Shown in pieces: positions 1 to 8,532 of a stretch of 64,000 bases of DNA (the first letter of the stretch is position 1; the number at the start of each line of letters is the position of its first letter). Under the pieces are notes generated by a model, which saw only the letters and a program-made list of their open reading frames with translations, did no database searches and was not told the DNA's origin. Source of the stretch: an uncultured bacterium (GTDB lineage Bacteria > Cyanobacteriota > Vampirovibrionia > Gastranaerophilales > Gastranaerophilaceae); assembly GCA_900547155.1 (NCBI GenBank), contig URFH01000008.1:1-64000 (forward strand), read 5' to 3'. The position numbers and the translations under genes are program-made.

Positions 1-9
1 ATCCGCATT

Positions 10-63
10 CGTACGAAATACTGACGTATTTCTACGACTGCTCCTTCCCCGAGCTGGGGAAGG
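10..63. repeat. Two adjacent palindromes in the region before the FNT gene
   Basis: Two hairpins lie back to back. The first (10-36) pairs CGTA plus GAAATAC with GTATTTC plus TACG around a TGAC loop, with one bulged base. The second (43-63) pairs CCTTCCCC with GGGGAAGG around GAGCT. The GC-rich one belongs to a small family also seen at 27123, 27474 and 45276. The rest of 64-287 holds no gene I can support; AACATGA/TCATGTT and CCGG/CCGG palindromes are visible near 146-225 and may belong to the leader of the next gene. Confidence 0.6.
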
Positions 64-287
64 GGAGGGAGTTAATAATAAATTTCAAAAAAATTCGCTT
101 GAATTTAAAAATTGTTAGTTCTAAAATTTTAAACGCACTAGCTCAACATGACAGGTTCATGTTTTTAACAATTTAAGACAGCAAGACGCTTTTAATAACG
201 CCTTTCACGCCGGATTAATAAACCGGTGGATTGTTAGTATGGGTTGGAATTAGAAAAGTAGAAAATTTAGCCAAAAAGGAGACAAAA

Positions 288-1184
288 ATGGCTGACCAAA
301 CAATCGAAGCAAAAGACTGTATGACGCCTAACAGCGTTGCACATGAACTCGCAGACAACGTAATGCCTGCAAAAGCAAATTTCAGAAAATCAAAAACATT
401 TGTACTCGCAATCGCAGCGGGAGCGCTCATCGCATTCGGCGCACAGGTTTCATTGACCGTAATGACCGGAACTGCGGAAAATCTCAGCTGGGGGATTGCA
501 AAACTCGTCGGAGCAATGACTTTCGCAACCGGCTTGATGATGGTGGTTCTGACCGGTGCGGAACTTTTTACCGGTAACGTTATGATGACTTTCTCCGTAA
601 TTGAAAAGAAAACCAGCCTCGCAAAACTTTTGAGAAACTGGTCAATTGTTTACTTCGGCAACTTTGTGGGTTCAATTTTGATTGCGCTTCTCATATATTA
701 TTCAGGCTGCTCGCACAATTCTCACGAAGCACTGGGCGTTTTGAGCCTTACAACCGCATATCAGAAAGTAAATCTCACATTTGTTGAAGCATTTACAAGA
801 GGAATTCTTTGCAACTGGCTCGTTTGCCTTGCAATCTGGATGGCATCTTCCTCAAAATTCGTAATCGGTAAAATTTTCGCAATTTTCTTCCCGATTATGA
901 CCTTCGTTGCGTCAGGATATGAACACAGTATTGCAAATATGTTCTTTTTGACCAACGGTATTTTCGCAAAACATACTGCAGCGATTGTTGCAGCTTCAGG
1001 ATTGAGCGCTGACCAGCTTGCGACCCTGAATATGAAAACAATCTTCACCGCAAACCTTATCCCCGTTACTCTCGGAAACATGGTTGGCGCTATTGTTTTC
1101 GTGGTTCTTCTTTTCTGGACAGCTTATCTAAGAGATGACCACAAAGCCAAATCTTCAGAACCTGAAATGGAAGAAAATAATTAA
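288..1184 (+). CDS. Formate/nitrite transporter (FNT) family channel
   Basis: A 298-residue polytopic membrane protein of the FocA/NirC family, pentameric channels that move formate, nitrite or similar small anions across the inner membrane. Six hydrophobic segments alternate with short loops, the expected FNT fold. The segment ASGYEHSIANMFF matches the conserved FNT block carrying the central pore histidine. The length fits the family (about 270-310). The start at 288 was chosen because an AAAAGGAG ribosome site sits just upstream; the frame is open further back to 231, but that stretch has no such site. The gene stands alone, followed by a hairpin terminator. In a fermentative organism formate export is the likely role, but formate, nitrite and hydrosulfide channels cannot be told apart from sequence alone. 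Confidence 0.93.
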   Translation: MADQTIEAKDCMTPNSVAHELADNVMPAKANFRKSKTFVLAIAAGALIAFGAQVSLTVMTGTAENLSWGIAKLVGAMTFATGLMMVVLTGAELFTGNVMMTFSVIEKKTSLAKLLRNWSIVYFGNFVGSILIALLIYYSGCSHNSHEALGVLSLTTAYQKVNLTFVEAFTRGILCNWLVCLAIWMASSSKFVIGKIFAIFFPIMTFVASGYEHSIANMFFLTNGIFAKHTAAIVAASGLSADQLATLNMKTIFTANLIPVTLGNMVGAIVFVVLLFWTAYLRDDHKAKSSEPEMEENN

Positions 1185-1194
1185 TTATTGAAAA

Positions 1195-1224
1195 AGGCGG
1201 GTTAAATGCCCGCCTCCTGTTTAT
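1195..1224 (+). terminator. Rho-independent terminator after the FNT gene
   Basis: Stem AGGCGGG/CCCGCCT around a TTAAATG loop, followed by CCTGTTTATTTAT. It begins ten bases after the FNT stop codon. Confidence 0.85.
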
Positions 1225-1262
1225 TTATCACACCGGAACGTATATAATATTAAATAACTGAC

Positions 1263-2561
1263 GTGAAAAAGATTCTATTTTTATTATTAATAGCGATATT
1301 TTCCTGCGCACAGGCAAAAGCACTGGACACAGGCGTAATTACGCTGGACACAAGCATAGAAAATCCCCAAAATTCATTTATCAACGCAATTCTTGACGAA
1401 GAAACTGCCGATGACAACCCCGTCATGCCGATAGACGAAGCTTCTGTTTATGAAACAACGCCTTTGCATGACGCAGCGTCAATAAGTGCGGCCTCTGCGC
1501 CTGATTATGCACGCGCACGGTTTAATTTGTTCAGTTCAATGGCAGAAACGGCACGTCATGTCTATAATCTGGAAATTGAACGCACGGATGTTCCCTCGCA
1601 GCTTTTAAAAGACCAGCTCACATGGCATTTTGAAAAAGGTGCGCTCGAAAGTTTGCACATCTGGTCAGCGTATCAAATGAATTTTAATACAACCATTCCC
1701 GAACGCGGCGACACGGACTCAAAGTTTGATGTCGGGCTGATAAATGTGCTGATTGACGGAAAATTTAAGGGCGGAAAAGAAAATTTTAGAATAATGCTTG
1801 ACCCCACTCACCGCAGCAGCCATATACCGTTTATGGAGCCTTTTTTTCAGGATTTATACATAGAATCTCATCGTCTGGCGCATACCAGCATTCTCGTCGG
1901 CAACTCCAGGCCGGGTGTGGGTATAGAAGGAGCGCAATCGCCTTATACGCTTGCATTCATAAACCGTTCTCAGATATCAAGAAACCTCGCTAATATGCGA
2001 AAATTCGGTCTTCGTGTGCGCGGTGATTATTCGTTGATGGATTATGATGTTGGTATTTACAGTTCTTCGACAAATTTCACCGCATTTTTTCCGGGTCATG
2101 AGCTGGATGCCTGGGTAAACATAAAACCGCTCGGAAAAACCGACGGACGCTGGGGAAAACTCGTAACCGGCGCCGGAATCCAGTCCGGAAGCAAGCACAA
2201 TGTCAGCTACAACATGACCAGTGCTTATGCAGGTTATGATTACAAAAGATTCTGGACAAAATTTGAATATGCCTATGCAAATGGTTCAAACGGCGGTTCG
2301 GGTTTGACAAGAAATCGTGCGCAGGGGCTGTTCGTCACTGTAGGTTATCATCTCACCAAAAAGCTCGAAATTCTTGCACGTTACGATCAATTTGACCCGA
2401 ACAGATACAAAGGCAACAATATGCAGCGAGAATACACGCTCGGCACGAACTATTATCTCAAAGGTCAGGCGCTGAAGTTGATTTTTAACTACATTTACTG
2501 TCAGAATGACAACAGGGTGGATTCGCACAGGCTTATGATGGGGACGCAGATAGTGTTATAA
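1263..2561 (+). CDS. Porin-like outer-membrane beta-barrel protein
   Basis: A 432-residue exported protein. Residues 1-20 form a signal peptide (KK, then a hydrophobic run ending in AQAKA). Residues 20-110 are an acidic, low-complexity linker. From about residue 125 to the C-terminus there are alternating polar/aromatic strands such as FWTKFEYAYANG, GLFVTVGYHL and LEILARYDQF, ending in LMMGTQIVL, as expected for an outer-membrane barrel; strands like GTNYYLKGQALKLIFNYIY are typical of phosphate-selective (OprP/OprO-type) or general porins. The start codon is GTG without a clear ribosome site; a TATAATAT box lies at 1242-1250. The substrate cannot be deduced. The 3' end overlaps the convergent glycan gene by six bases. 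Confidence 0.75.
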   Translation: MKKILFLLLIAIFSCAQAKALDTGVITLDTSIENPQNSFINAILDEETADDNPVMPIDEASVYETTPLHDAASISAASAPDYARARFNLFSSMAETARHVYNLEIERTDVPSQLLKDQLTWHFEKGALESLHIWSAYQMNFNTTIPERGDTDSKFDVGLINVLIDGKFKGGKENFRIMLDPTHRSSHIPFMEPFFQDLYIESHRLAHTSILVGNSRPGVGIEGAQSPYTLAFINRSQISRNLANMRKFGLRVRGDYSLMDYDVGIYSSSTNFTAFFPGHELDAWVNIKPLGKTDGRWGKLVTGAGIQSGSKHNVSYNMTSAYAGYDYKRFWTKFEYAYANGSNGGSGLTRNRAQGLFVTVGYHLTKKLEILARYDQFDPNRYKGNNMQREYTLGTNYYLKGQALKLIFNYIYCQNDNRVDSHRLMMGTQIVL

Positions 2562-3383
2562 AGAAATATTGAACCTATTATCAACTTTTTCCACAAGTTT
2601 ATTGCGGAATGTAGCATAATTACTATTACCTAGGCGATTTTTTTCAAAATCCCAGTTCAAAACATCATTTTTAATCTCCTGCACAAGCTTTTTGGTCTTT
2701 TCGTCACCCATATTAAGGTTAGAATTTGCATATTTTTTGTACAAATCGGCTCTGACCGTTGACATGTGGTGCATAACAACATCTTGTATCGGAAAGAGAT
2801 AGAATTTATCCTTATTATTCAATGCTCTGCTCGGGTCAACCAGGCAAGGATACCATTTGCAATTATGTTTTTGTGAAAAAAACTTGTTTATTTTCATAAT
2901 AAACGGAACATAAAAATTATACGGCGATACGGGCTCAAAGGTATATCCGTTTAACAACTTATATTCCGGTTTTTTGAGGTATTCAACAATGGAAACAGCA
3001 GAATTTTCTATACGCTTTTTTACAATATAGTTTTTAGCACTTCTGAGTTGATTTTTATCATAAAATTCATCAACATCCATACTCAAAAAATGGGAGCATC
3101 CTGCTTTTTTGGCTATTGTGAGTCCGATATCGCGTTTTTGGCGTTCGTAATCATGTTTTGGTGATTTAGAAAAATCAACGTCATACAAATAAATTTCGTC
3201 AATCAATCCCTGTCGTTTTAATCCGCTAAGAAGGCTCAAAAGCTTAGGGTTTGCGTCATTTCCGTAATAGGATTTTGTCTGGTAAACAACGCTGACATGA
3301 AAAGCCTCCTCTCTAACTGAGTTAATTGAAGCTTCAAGAAGTTCTTCGCCGTCGAATAAATTGTAGGATATGCCGAGTTTCAT
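2556..3383 (-). CDS. Glycosyltransferase-like protein with a DxD-type motif
   Basis: About 275 residues. The N-terminus (KLGISYNLFDGEELLEASI) resembles the opening strand-loop-helix of GT-A glycosyltransferases, and FLSMDVDEFYD near residue 105 gives a DVDE motif like the metal/nucleotide-sugar binding DxD. No signal peptide or membrane segment, so it probably acts at the cytoplasmic face. It is the last gene of a six-gene minus-strand glycan operon. The start is ambiguous: TTG at 3392 overlaps the upstream stop codon by four bases, while ATG at 3383 follows it closely; I chose ATG. The sugar and acceptor are unknown. The family assignment rests on fold-like motifs and is weaker than for the other transferases here. 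Confidence 0.7.
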   Translation of the reverse strand: MKLGISYNLFDGEELLEASINSVREEAFHVSVVYQTKSYYGNDANPKLLSLLSGLKRQGLIDEIYLYDVDFSKSPKHDYERQKRDIGLTIAKKAGCSHFLSMDVDEFYDKNQLRSAKNYIVKKRIENSAVSIVEYLKKPEYKLLNGYTFEPVSPYNFYVPFIMKINKFFSQKHNCKWYPCLVDPSRALNNKDKFYLFPIQDVVMHHMSTVRADLYKKYANSNLNMGDEKTKKLVQEIKNDVLNWDFEKNRLGNSNYATFRNKLVEKVDNRFNISL

Positions 3384-3388
3384 ATTTT

Positions 3389-4225
3389 TCAAATTTCCTT
3401 ATTGATAATTTCTTGTATTTTACGATTATCACCATAAATGCAAGGTGAATCATAAGGCCTGGCAGGAAATTTGCCAAAATCGGGTTTTATTTTCAAGTTA
3501 TTTTCAATAAGAAATTTTTCCACCATATCTTTAATAGCAATAGGCTCTCCAGAGCAACAATTTATAATCCCATTTACATCCTTTTGCTCTGCAACCATAC
3601 GAATTTGTTTAGCAAGCTCATTTATATGTATGTAATCAAACTTATTTTTTCCATCTGTGAAAGGAAATGATGTCTGGCCATCTTTTTCCATTTGCAATAT
3701 CTTTGAAAAAATTGAACCCGAGCTTTGTTCATCATCACCGTATGTATAATAAAATCTCAAATGCTGATAAATTACATTTTTGTCTTTTGTATAAATTTCC
3801 ATTAACCTGCGCAAGGAATCTTTTGAAACACCGTAAAAAGTCTGTGGATTTGGAACGGTATTTTCATCAATTGCACCAACATGATAACCTATATCATGCA
3901 TTGAGCCGACAGTAATTACCTGCTTTAACCCGCTATCTATTAAGTTTTTTAAAAATCTGAAATTTTTATGAATATTGTCAACATGCCACATTGAGTTGTG
4001 CACAGGAACATCTTTACAAGCCAGATGAATCACAACATCCGGTTTTTCCCATTCTTCATATAAGTTTTTTGTATCATCAAAAATATCTTCGCTATATATT
4101 ATAGCTCTTGGGTCAATTCTGCTATCATTTAAATCTACAGCAATCACTTTGTGTTTGCTATTTAATAGCTCCTTTACAACATGACTGCCAATATAACCGT
4201 TTGCTCCGGTGACTACAATTCGCAT
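3389..4225 (-). CDS. NAD-dependent epimerase/dehydratase (extended SDR)
   Basis: A 278-residue Rossmann-fold enzyme of the extended short-chain dehydrogenase family, which modifies nucleotide-activated sugars. The NAD-binding loop TGANGYIGS lies at residues 7-15, an acidic residue ends beta-2 (AVDLND), and the catalytic YxxxK appears as YGVSK around residue 131, preceded by a TVGSMHD segment matching the catalytic serine strand. It is somewhat shorter than UDP-glucose 4-epimerases (about 330). A strong AAGGAGAG ribosome site precedes the ATG. It overlaps the upstream glycosyltransferase by 13 bases, so the operon is probably translated in a coupled manner. It likely makes a nucleotide sugar used by its neighbours; the exact reaction cannot be read from the sequence. 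Confidence 0.88.
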   Translation of the reverse strand: MRIVVTGANGYIGSHVVKELLNSKHKVIAVDLNDSRIDPRAIIYSEDIFDDTKNLYEEWEKPDVVIHLACKDVPVHNSMWHVDNIHKNFRFLKNLIDSGLKQVITVGSMHDIGYHVGAIDENTVPNPQTFYGVSKDSLRRLMEIYTKDKNVIYQHLRFYYTYGDDEQSSGSIFSKILQMEKDGQTSFPFTDGKNKFDYIHINELAKQIRMVAEQKDVNGIINCCSGEPIAIKDMVEKFLIENNLKIKPDFGKFPARPYDSPCIYGDNRKIQEIINKEI

Positions 4226-5262
4226 TTTTCTCTCCTTCTTATCTTGAACTTTAAGCCACAGATAACTATCTGCTTATGATTAGGAATATTTTTTACTGAA
4301 AATATACGTTCTAAAGGCTTTAAAGTCTGATTCTTTTTAGGAAAGAAGCTATTAAATAAATCCAGAGAGCTTTTCGGAAGCTTGTCGCTTTCTACTAATT
4401 CTGAAATCATCTTGAAAGCAATTTCTTTATCACCTTTTTTCTGATATTGCACTAATGCAAATAGTTCATTATATTCACAGTGAGCGAAATAATCCTTGTT
4501 GGTCTCGTATAAATTATTTCTCTTCAAAAATTCATAAACAAACTGCAACGACCGTACACAGTCAAAACGAATTTTTCTTTTAGCTTTGTGGAAAAAACTG
4601 GTTGCCATGTAAGAATCTTTATGAATCAAATAATTATATAATCTGTCTTTCAATCCATAGCAAGTCCTGGCAATAGTCATGTATTGGAAAATAAACGCAT
4701 CGTCTTCATGCGTTATACCGTCAGGGAAACAAATTCCATATTTTTTTATGATACTGGTTTTAAAAATCTTGTTCCATAAAATCACATTGATTATATTTTT
4801 GTTTGTTTCTGTAAAGTCAATGTAACCTATTGGTCCATTATTGGTATAATCAATAACAGTTTGGTCATGTGAATAATCGGATTCATAACAAATATTGTTC
4901 TTGCAAATTGCGAAATCAACATCATGTGAAATTAATGCACCAAGCATCTTTTCACACATTTCAGCCTGGTACGTATCATCGTTGTCACAAAACATCAAAT
5001 AATCACCTGTAATATGTTGTAAAGCTATATTTCTGGCGGTTGCAGGACCACTGTTTTTCTCAGCTTTTAAAACAATGAGCCTCTTGTCAGATTGAGCATA
5101 GTTTTTCATAATATCCAGAGAATTATCAGTTGAACAATCATCTACACAAATAATTTCTAAATTTTTATGCGTTTGATTCAGCAAAGATTCGATACATTTT
5201 CCAATATATTTCGCGGCATTATAAACCGGAATGATTATTGAAATCTTAGGCAGTTTTTCCAT
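4213..5262 (-). CDS. Family 2 glycosyltransferase
   Basis: A 349-residue GT2 enzyme. The N-terminal GT-A domain has the textbook pattern: KISIIIPVYNAAKYIGKCI, then ICVDDCSTDNS (nucleotide-binding acidic loop), then LMFCDNDDTY as the DxD-equivalent. An EDDAFIF segment near residue 180 matches the catalytic ED region. The remaining ~150 residues are helical. The C-terminus ends in a basic beta-like tail (KQIVICGLKFKIRRRE) that resembles the tails of two other proteins in this operon. Start at 5262 is supported by AAGGAG with six to seven bases spacing. The gene overlaps the radical SAM gene upstream by 17 bases and the SDR gene downstream by 13. Likely role: adding a sugar to a surface glycan or lipid-linked oligosaccharide. 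Confidence 0.9.
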   Translation of the reverse strand: MEKLPKISIIIPVYNAAKYIGKCIESLLNQTHKNLEIICVDDCSTDNSLDIMKNYAQSDKRLIVLKAEKNSGPATARNIALQHITGDYLMFCDNDDTYQAEMCEKMLGALISHDVDFAICKNNICYESDYSHDQTVIDYTNNGPIGYIDFTETNKNIINVILWNKIFKTSIIKKYGICFPDGITHEDDAFIFQYMTIARTCYGLKDRLYNYLIHKDSYMATSFFHKAKRKIRFDCVRSLQFVYEFLKRNNLYETNKDYFAHCEYNELFALVQYQKKGDKEIAFKMISELVESDKLPKSSLDLFNSFFPKKNQTLKPLERIFSVKNIPNHKQIVICGLKFKIRRREKCEL

Positions 5263-6568
5263 TTTTTCTCCTTTTGAATGAAATTTTTACGCCACAAAAA
5301 TGTATAACAATTTTATTTTCCGTTTCTTTCAACGAAAAAAATTTATTACGATACGCAAGAGGAGTGAGTTTGATGAATTTCTCATCAGGATAATAAGAAA
5401 TAAGATTTTCAGCGTTTAAATTATCAGGACATTTCAAATGATTTCTGACAGAACGCGCAAGAACATTGAAAACAATAACGTCACCGACTTTATAAATACA
5501 TCCCGGGTTTAAAACAAAGTCTTTGAGCCTTTCTGCAATTTGAGTACCTGATTTTCGGCTTTTAGTAACAATAACCCAATCCTTTGGTTTCTTCTTCTTA
5601 ATAAAGCTGTTTAAGTTTTGAAAATTTGTGATATCAAATTTTCTAGGATAATAATTCCTATTTTCTTTAGTAGTTCTAACATTTCCTCCTGCTATTATAT
5701 AATCCGCCGGCCCCTCAAAAGACTTGTAGTTGGAAGAATCATATTTTGATGGTTCTAACACCTCATAAAGCCCTTTTTCAACTTTGGGACTTTTGATTTC
5801 TTTCAACTTTTCAAGCATAATCGGCGTAACATCATCACGCTCATCACAAGAAATCCTTTTGGGTACATCCAAACATAATCCACACATCTCACACCACTGC
5901 AACTGTTCGCCGAATTCATCGGGAGTCCGGTTATACCAGCCTTTTTCGACTACCCAGCCACCGGGGCCATCAAAAAGCATATCCAGATGTGCGGCTATTT
6001 CGCAGAAAAAAGCACCTTTGGGAGTTACAGTAGCAGACCAGGTATTTTGCGCAAAACAGTTGTCTCTTTTTTCAAAAAATTCTTTGTCACTTACCCCCAA
6101 TTCTTTTCTGGTCACTAAAATTGCCTGGTGAAGACATTGATTGTTATGGTCATTAAGGTACTGGCGTTTAAATGTATCATTTATTGTTTCAAAATGTCTG
6201 TAATACCCATTATTTAAAGAACACCACAAACCTATCTTTGTATTCGGGTTTAGCATATCATTTTCAAATATATATTCCTGCATATCTACAATAGGTCTAT
6301 ATGCCAGTTTGGGCGGACAGGATTCTCGTTTTTCTTTCAAATAATCACAGAATTTTTCAAATTCAGGATGTAATGTTGGTTCACCACCGATTAATCCGAC
6401 CATTCCATCCCATCCATCATAGGCGTCAACTGCGTTTTTAAATGTTGCAAAGTCCATGAAATAGGGTTTTCTATGATGTCCGCAAAATCTCGTACAATTT
6501 GAACATCTATTGACACAAGCATTTGTTATATCTATCTGTAAGATTTTCATATCCTTTGGACTTTTCAC
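5246..6568 (-). CDS. Radical SAM protein within the glycan operon
   Basis: A 440-residue protein with the [4Fe-4S]-binding motif C18-x3-C22-x2-C25 in ITNACVNRCSNCTRFCG and the GGEP SAM-binding motif (GLIGGEPTLHPEF). A second cysteine cluster (CEMCGLCLDV) near residue 225 could hold an auxiliary cluster. The C-terminal 150 residues form a separate domain ending in KIVIHFCGVKISFKRRK, like the tails of the adjacent glycosyltransferases. The start is GTG at 6568: GGAG lies six bases upstream, whereas the internal ATG has its AAGG too close. It shares GTGA with the stop of the upstream transferase. Related radical SAM proteins occur in surface-polysaccharide clusters, but the reaction is unknown; a modification of a sugar or attached group is an inference from context. 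Confidence 0.85.
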   Translation of the reverse strand: MKSPKDMKILQIDITNACVNRCSNCTRFCGHHRKPYFMDFATFKNAVDAYDGWDGMVGLIGGEPTLHPEFEKFCDYLKEKRESCPPKLAYRPIVDMQEYIFENDMLNPNTKIGLWCSLNNGYYRHFETINDTFKRQYLNDHNNQCLHQAILVTRKELGVSDKEFFEKRDNCFAQNTWSATVTPKGAFFCEIAAHLDMLFDGPGGWVVEKGWYNRTPDEFGEQLQWCEMCGLCLDVPKRISCDERDDVTPIMLEKLKEIKSPKVEKGLYEVLEPSKYDSSNYKSFEGPADYIIAGGNVRTTKENRNYYPRKFDITNFQNLNSFIKKKKPKDWVIVTKSRKSGTQIAERLKDFVLNPGCIYKVGDVIVFNVLARSVRNHLKCPDNLNAENLISYYPDEKFIKLTPLAYRNKFFSLKETENKIVIHFCGVKISFKRRKNGKTA

Positions 6569-7401
6569 ACTTTTCTCCTCATAATTTTTATTCCAAATAT
6601 TGTTATGACTTTAAAATTTTGAATGTTTCTAATAGAAAAAATATTCTCAAAAAAAGAATTTTTTCTTTCACAATTATTGTCAACAAGATTCAAAATCTTT
6701 GTTTGCAGTTCCTTGTCAGATGTCAAAAACTCTAACATCTGCTTTTTAACATCTCTTGTATTATTTGATAACATTTGAGGATTTGTTCGTGTGACACTGG
6801 ATTCATTCAGCCTGTATTTTAGAAGCACTTCTTCAAGATTAGCAATTTTTAAAAATTTTATTGCTCTTGCCCAAATCTCATAATCCTGACAGCAAACAAA
6901 TTCTCTTTTATAGCGCAAATTATACTTTTCAAAATCTTTTTTCCGTACCATCGCAGCAGGATTTGCAATTACACATCCATTCAGCAAGTCCATATACCGA
7001 ACCGATTCAGGGTGAACCACCACCTGTTTTTGCGGGAAAGTTTCATAAGCACTGCTGACTATAGAAACATCAGGGTTTTTGTCGAGAAATTCAACCTGTT
7101 TTTCAAGCCTCAGAGGCAAAGAAATATCATCTGCATCCATAAGAGCCAGATATTCACTATTAGCAATATCCATCAGTTTATTACGGGTCTGTGCTATGCC
7201 TAAATTTTCAATATTCTTATAAAATTTTATCCTGTCATCTTTATAAGATTTGATTATCGGCTGAATATCTTCAGCGGAACAGTCATCAAGTATTATAAAT
7301 TCAAAATCAGTAAATGTTTGATTAAGAATGCTTTCTATAGACTCTCTCAAATATTCTTCTTTCATATTATAAACAGGCATCAACACAGAAACTCTAGGCA
7401 T
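6565..7401 (-). CDS. Family 2 glycosyltransferase
   Basis: A 278-residue GT2 enzyme. Motifs in order: PRVSVLMPVYNMKEEYL at the N-terminus, FIILDDCSAED for the nucleotide pocket, and ALMDADDISLP carrying the DxD. An ARAIKF/RLNESS region near the end of the catalytic domain corresponds to the usual W/R-x-H/N acceptor area. The C-terminus closes with FKVITIFGIKIMRRK, the same type of basic tail seen on its neighbours. The ATG at 7401 was preferred over an in-frame one at 7419 because GGGAGGG sits four to five bases upstream of it. It overlaps the preceding transferase by eight bases. Substrate unknown. Confidence 0.9.
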   Translation of the reverse strand: MPRVSVLMPVYNMKEEYLRESIESILNQTFTDFEFIILDDCSAEDIQPIIKSYKDDRIKFYKNIENLGIAQTRNKLMDIANSEYLALMDADDISLPLRLEKQVEFLDKNPDVSIVSSAYETFPQKQVVVHPESVRYMDLLNGCVIANPAAMVRKKDFEKYNLRYKREFVCCQDYEIWARAIKFLKIANLEEVLLKYRLNESSVTRTNPQMLSNNTRDVKKQMLEFLTSDKELQTKILNLVDNNCERKNSFFENIFSIRNIQNFKVITIFGIKIMRRKV

Positions 7402-8275
7402 TTTTCCCTCCCAATTCATACCATCGTCCCAAAATAAAAATTCTATGTTCTTTCAAATGAATTCGTATAATTTGACGCCTAACATAATCAAAAAAATCCA
7501 ACACAACTACCAACAAAAAACGTAAACTAAACTTATTAGACGTTAAAATCATCCTTTTTCGTTTAATTTTAAACAAAAATTGCTGAAAATCTCCAGCATT
7601 AACTGTTTTTGTTACATAAGAACCTTTGTGCATCCGCCAATTTGTCAATTTTTCCGGCAGATAATATAAATCTGTCTTTTTCGCAATCTGTATCCACAAA
7701 TAATAATCTAAAAGTGGTTTTACAGGGGAATTAAAGTCCAAAGATAAAAGAAACTTCTTTCTAACCATAACACACGAAAAAGTCGGCACCAGATTAACTT
7801 CTGCAAAATCTTTTAACAAATTACAAGGAAATGTCTTGCGATTGAACAAATTATGTATCTTCTTAAAATATTCGTCATACTCTTTTATACGCTCTTCGTT
7901 CCCAAATAACTTAACATCATTGAAAATAAATCCAACTTGCGGATTTTGCTCAATAATTGCAAGTTTTTTTGCCAGATAATCAGCACTAATAGTGTCATCA
8001 GCCTCTAAAAACACAATCCAATCATTGTTAGATTTTTCAATCCCAAGTTGAATTGTCTCGCCAAGACCATGATTTTTCAAATCCTGGTGCCTGTACAACC
8101 TTATTCTTGAATCCTTTTCACAATATCCCCTAATAACATCAACAGAATTATCTTCAGAGCCATCATCAACAATTATTAATTCCCAATCTGTATAAGTCTG
8201 CGCCAGAACACTTTCAATTGTTTCTCTTATATAATTCTCATAATTATAGCTTGCCGTTATAATAGAAATTTGCAT
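7394..8275 (-). CDS. Family 2 glycosyltransferase, first gene of the glycan operon
   Basis: A 293-residue GT2 enzyme: QISIITASYNYENYIRETI, LIIVDDGSEDNS, and FLEADDTISADY as the DxD-bearing strand, with WRMHKGS late in the catalytic domain. The C-terminal HRIFILGRWYELGG resembles the tails of the other operon members more weakly and lacks the final basic run. An AGAGGAG ribosome site lies five bases before the ATG. The ribosome site follows directly on a terminator-like hairpin with eight U residues, so expression of the whole operon may be set by attenuation. The operon reads GT2, GT2, radical SAM, GT2, SDR, GT-like, which suggests assembly of a modified surface oligosaccharide. Confidence 0.9.
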   Translation of the reverse strand: MQISIITASYNYENYIRETIESVLAQTYTDWELIIVDDGSEDNSVDVIRGYCEKDSRIRLYRHQDLKNHGLGETIQLGIEKSNNDWIVFLEADDTISADYLAKKLAIIEQNPQVGFIFNDVKLFGNEERIKEYDEYFKKIHNLFNRKTFPCNLLKDFAEVNLVPTFSCVMVRKKFLLSLDFNSPVKPLLDYYLWIQIAKKTDLYYLPEKLTNWRMHKGSYVTKTVNAGDFQQFLFKIKRKRMILTSNKFSLRFLLVVVLDFFDYVRRQIIRIHLKEHRIFILGRWYELGGKNA

Positions 8276-8286
8276 AATACTCCTCT

Positions 8287-8369
8287 AAAAAAAAGACCGA
8301 ACCTTTGACTGGATTGAAACAAAGAAAAAAAGCAAGTAGTTATAAGGCTCGGTCAGCTTTTCTTTGTTT
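8287..8369 (-). promoter_or_regulatory. Attenuator-like leader of the glycan operon
   Basis: Read on the minus strand the order is: arm B (8369-8356, AAACAAAGAAAAGC), arm A (8354-8344, GACCGAGCCTT), arm B' (8333-8317, GCTTTTTTTCTTTGTTT), arm A' (8305-8295, AAGGTTCGGTC), then eight U residues (8294-8287), then the ribosome site of the first transferase. Stem A/A' (ten of eleven pairs) followed by the U run is a classical intrinsic terminator. Stem B/B' is interleaved with it, so the two folds compete like terminator and antiterminator. No known riboswitch class was recognised. Confidence 0.55.
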
Positions 8370-8375
8370 ATTTTT

Positions 8376-8474
8376 ACATACAACTGTGTGTATGACATGT
8401 AGTTTACACAAAAACTATGTGTTTTACAAATAATTATATATTTTATTTACATAATTTCACACAAAACTAAGTGT
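8376..8474. promoter_or_regulatory. Three operator-like inverted repeats between glycan operon and XRE gene
   Basis: Three related half-palindromic sites: CATACaactgtgtGTATG at 8377-8394, ACACAAAAACTATGTGT at 8406-8422, and ACACAAAACTAAGTGT at 8459-8474. The last two share the core ACACA-AAACTA-GTGT. They sit between divergent transcription units, upstream of an XRE-type regulator, which is the typical place for its own binding sites. Regulation of the XRE gene, and possibly of the glycan operon, is inferred from this arrangement. Confidence 0.5.
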
Positions 8475-8532
8475 ATATAACCATTAAAATCCGTAAAGAA
8501 ATCATTTAGCATATAAAATAAAGGATTTTTTA

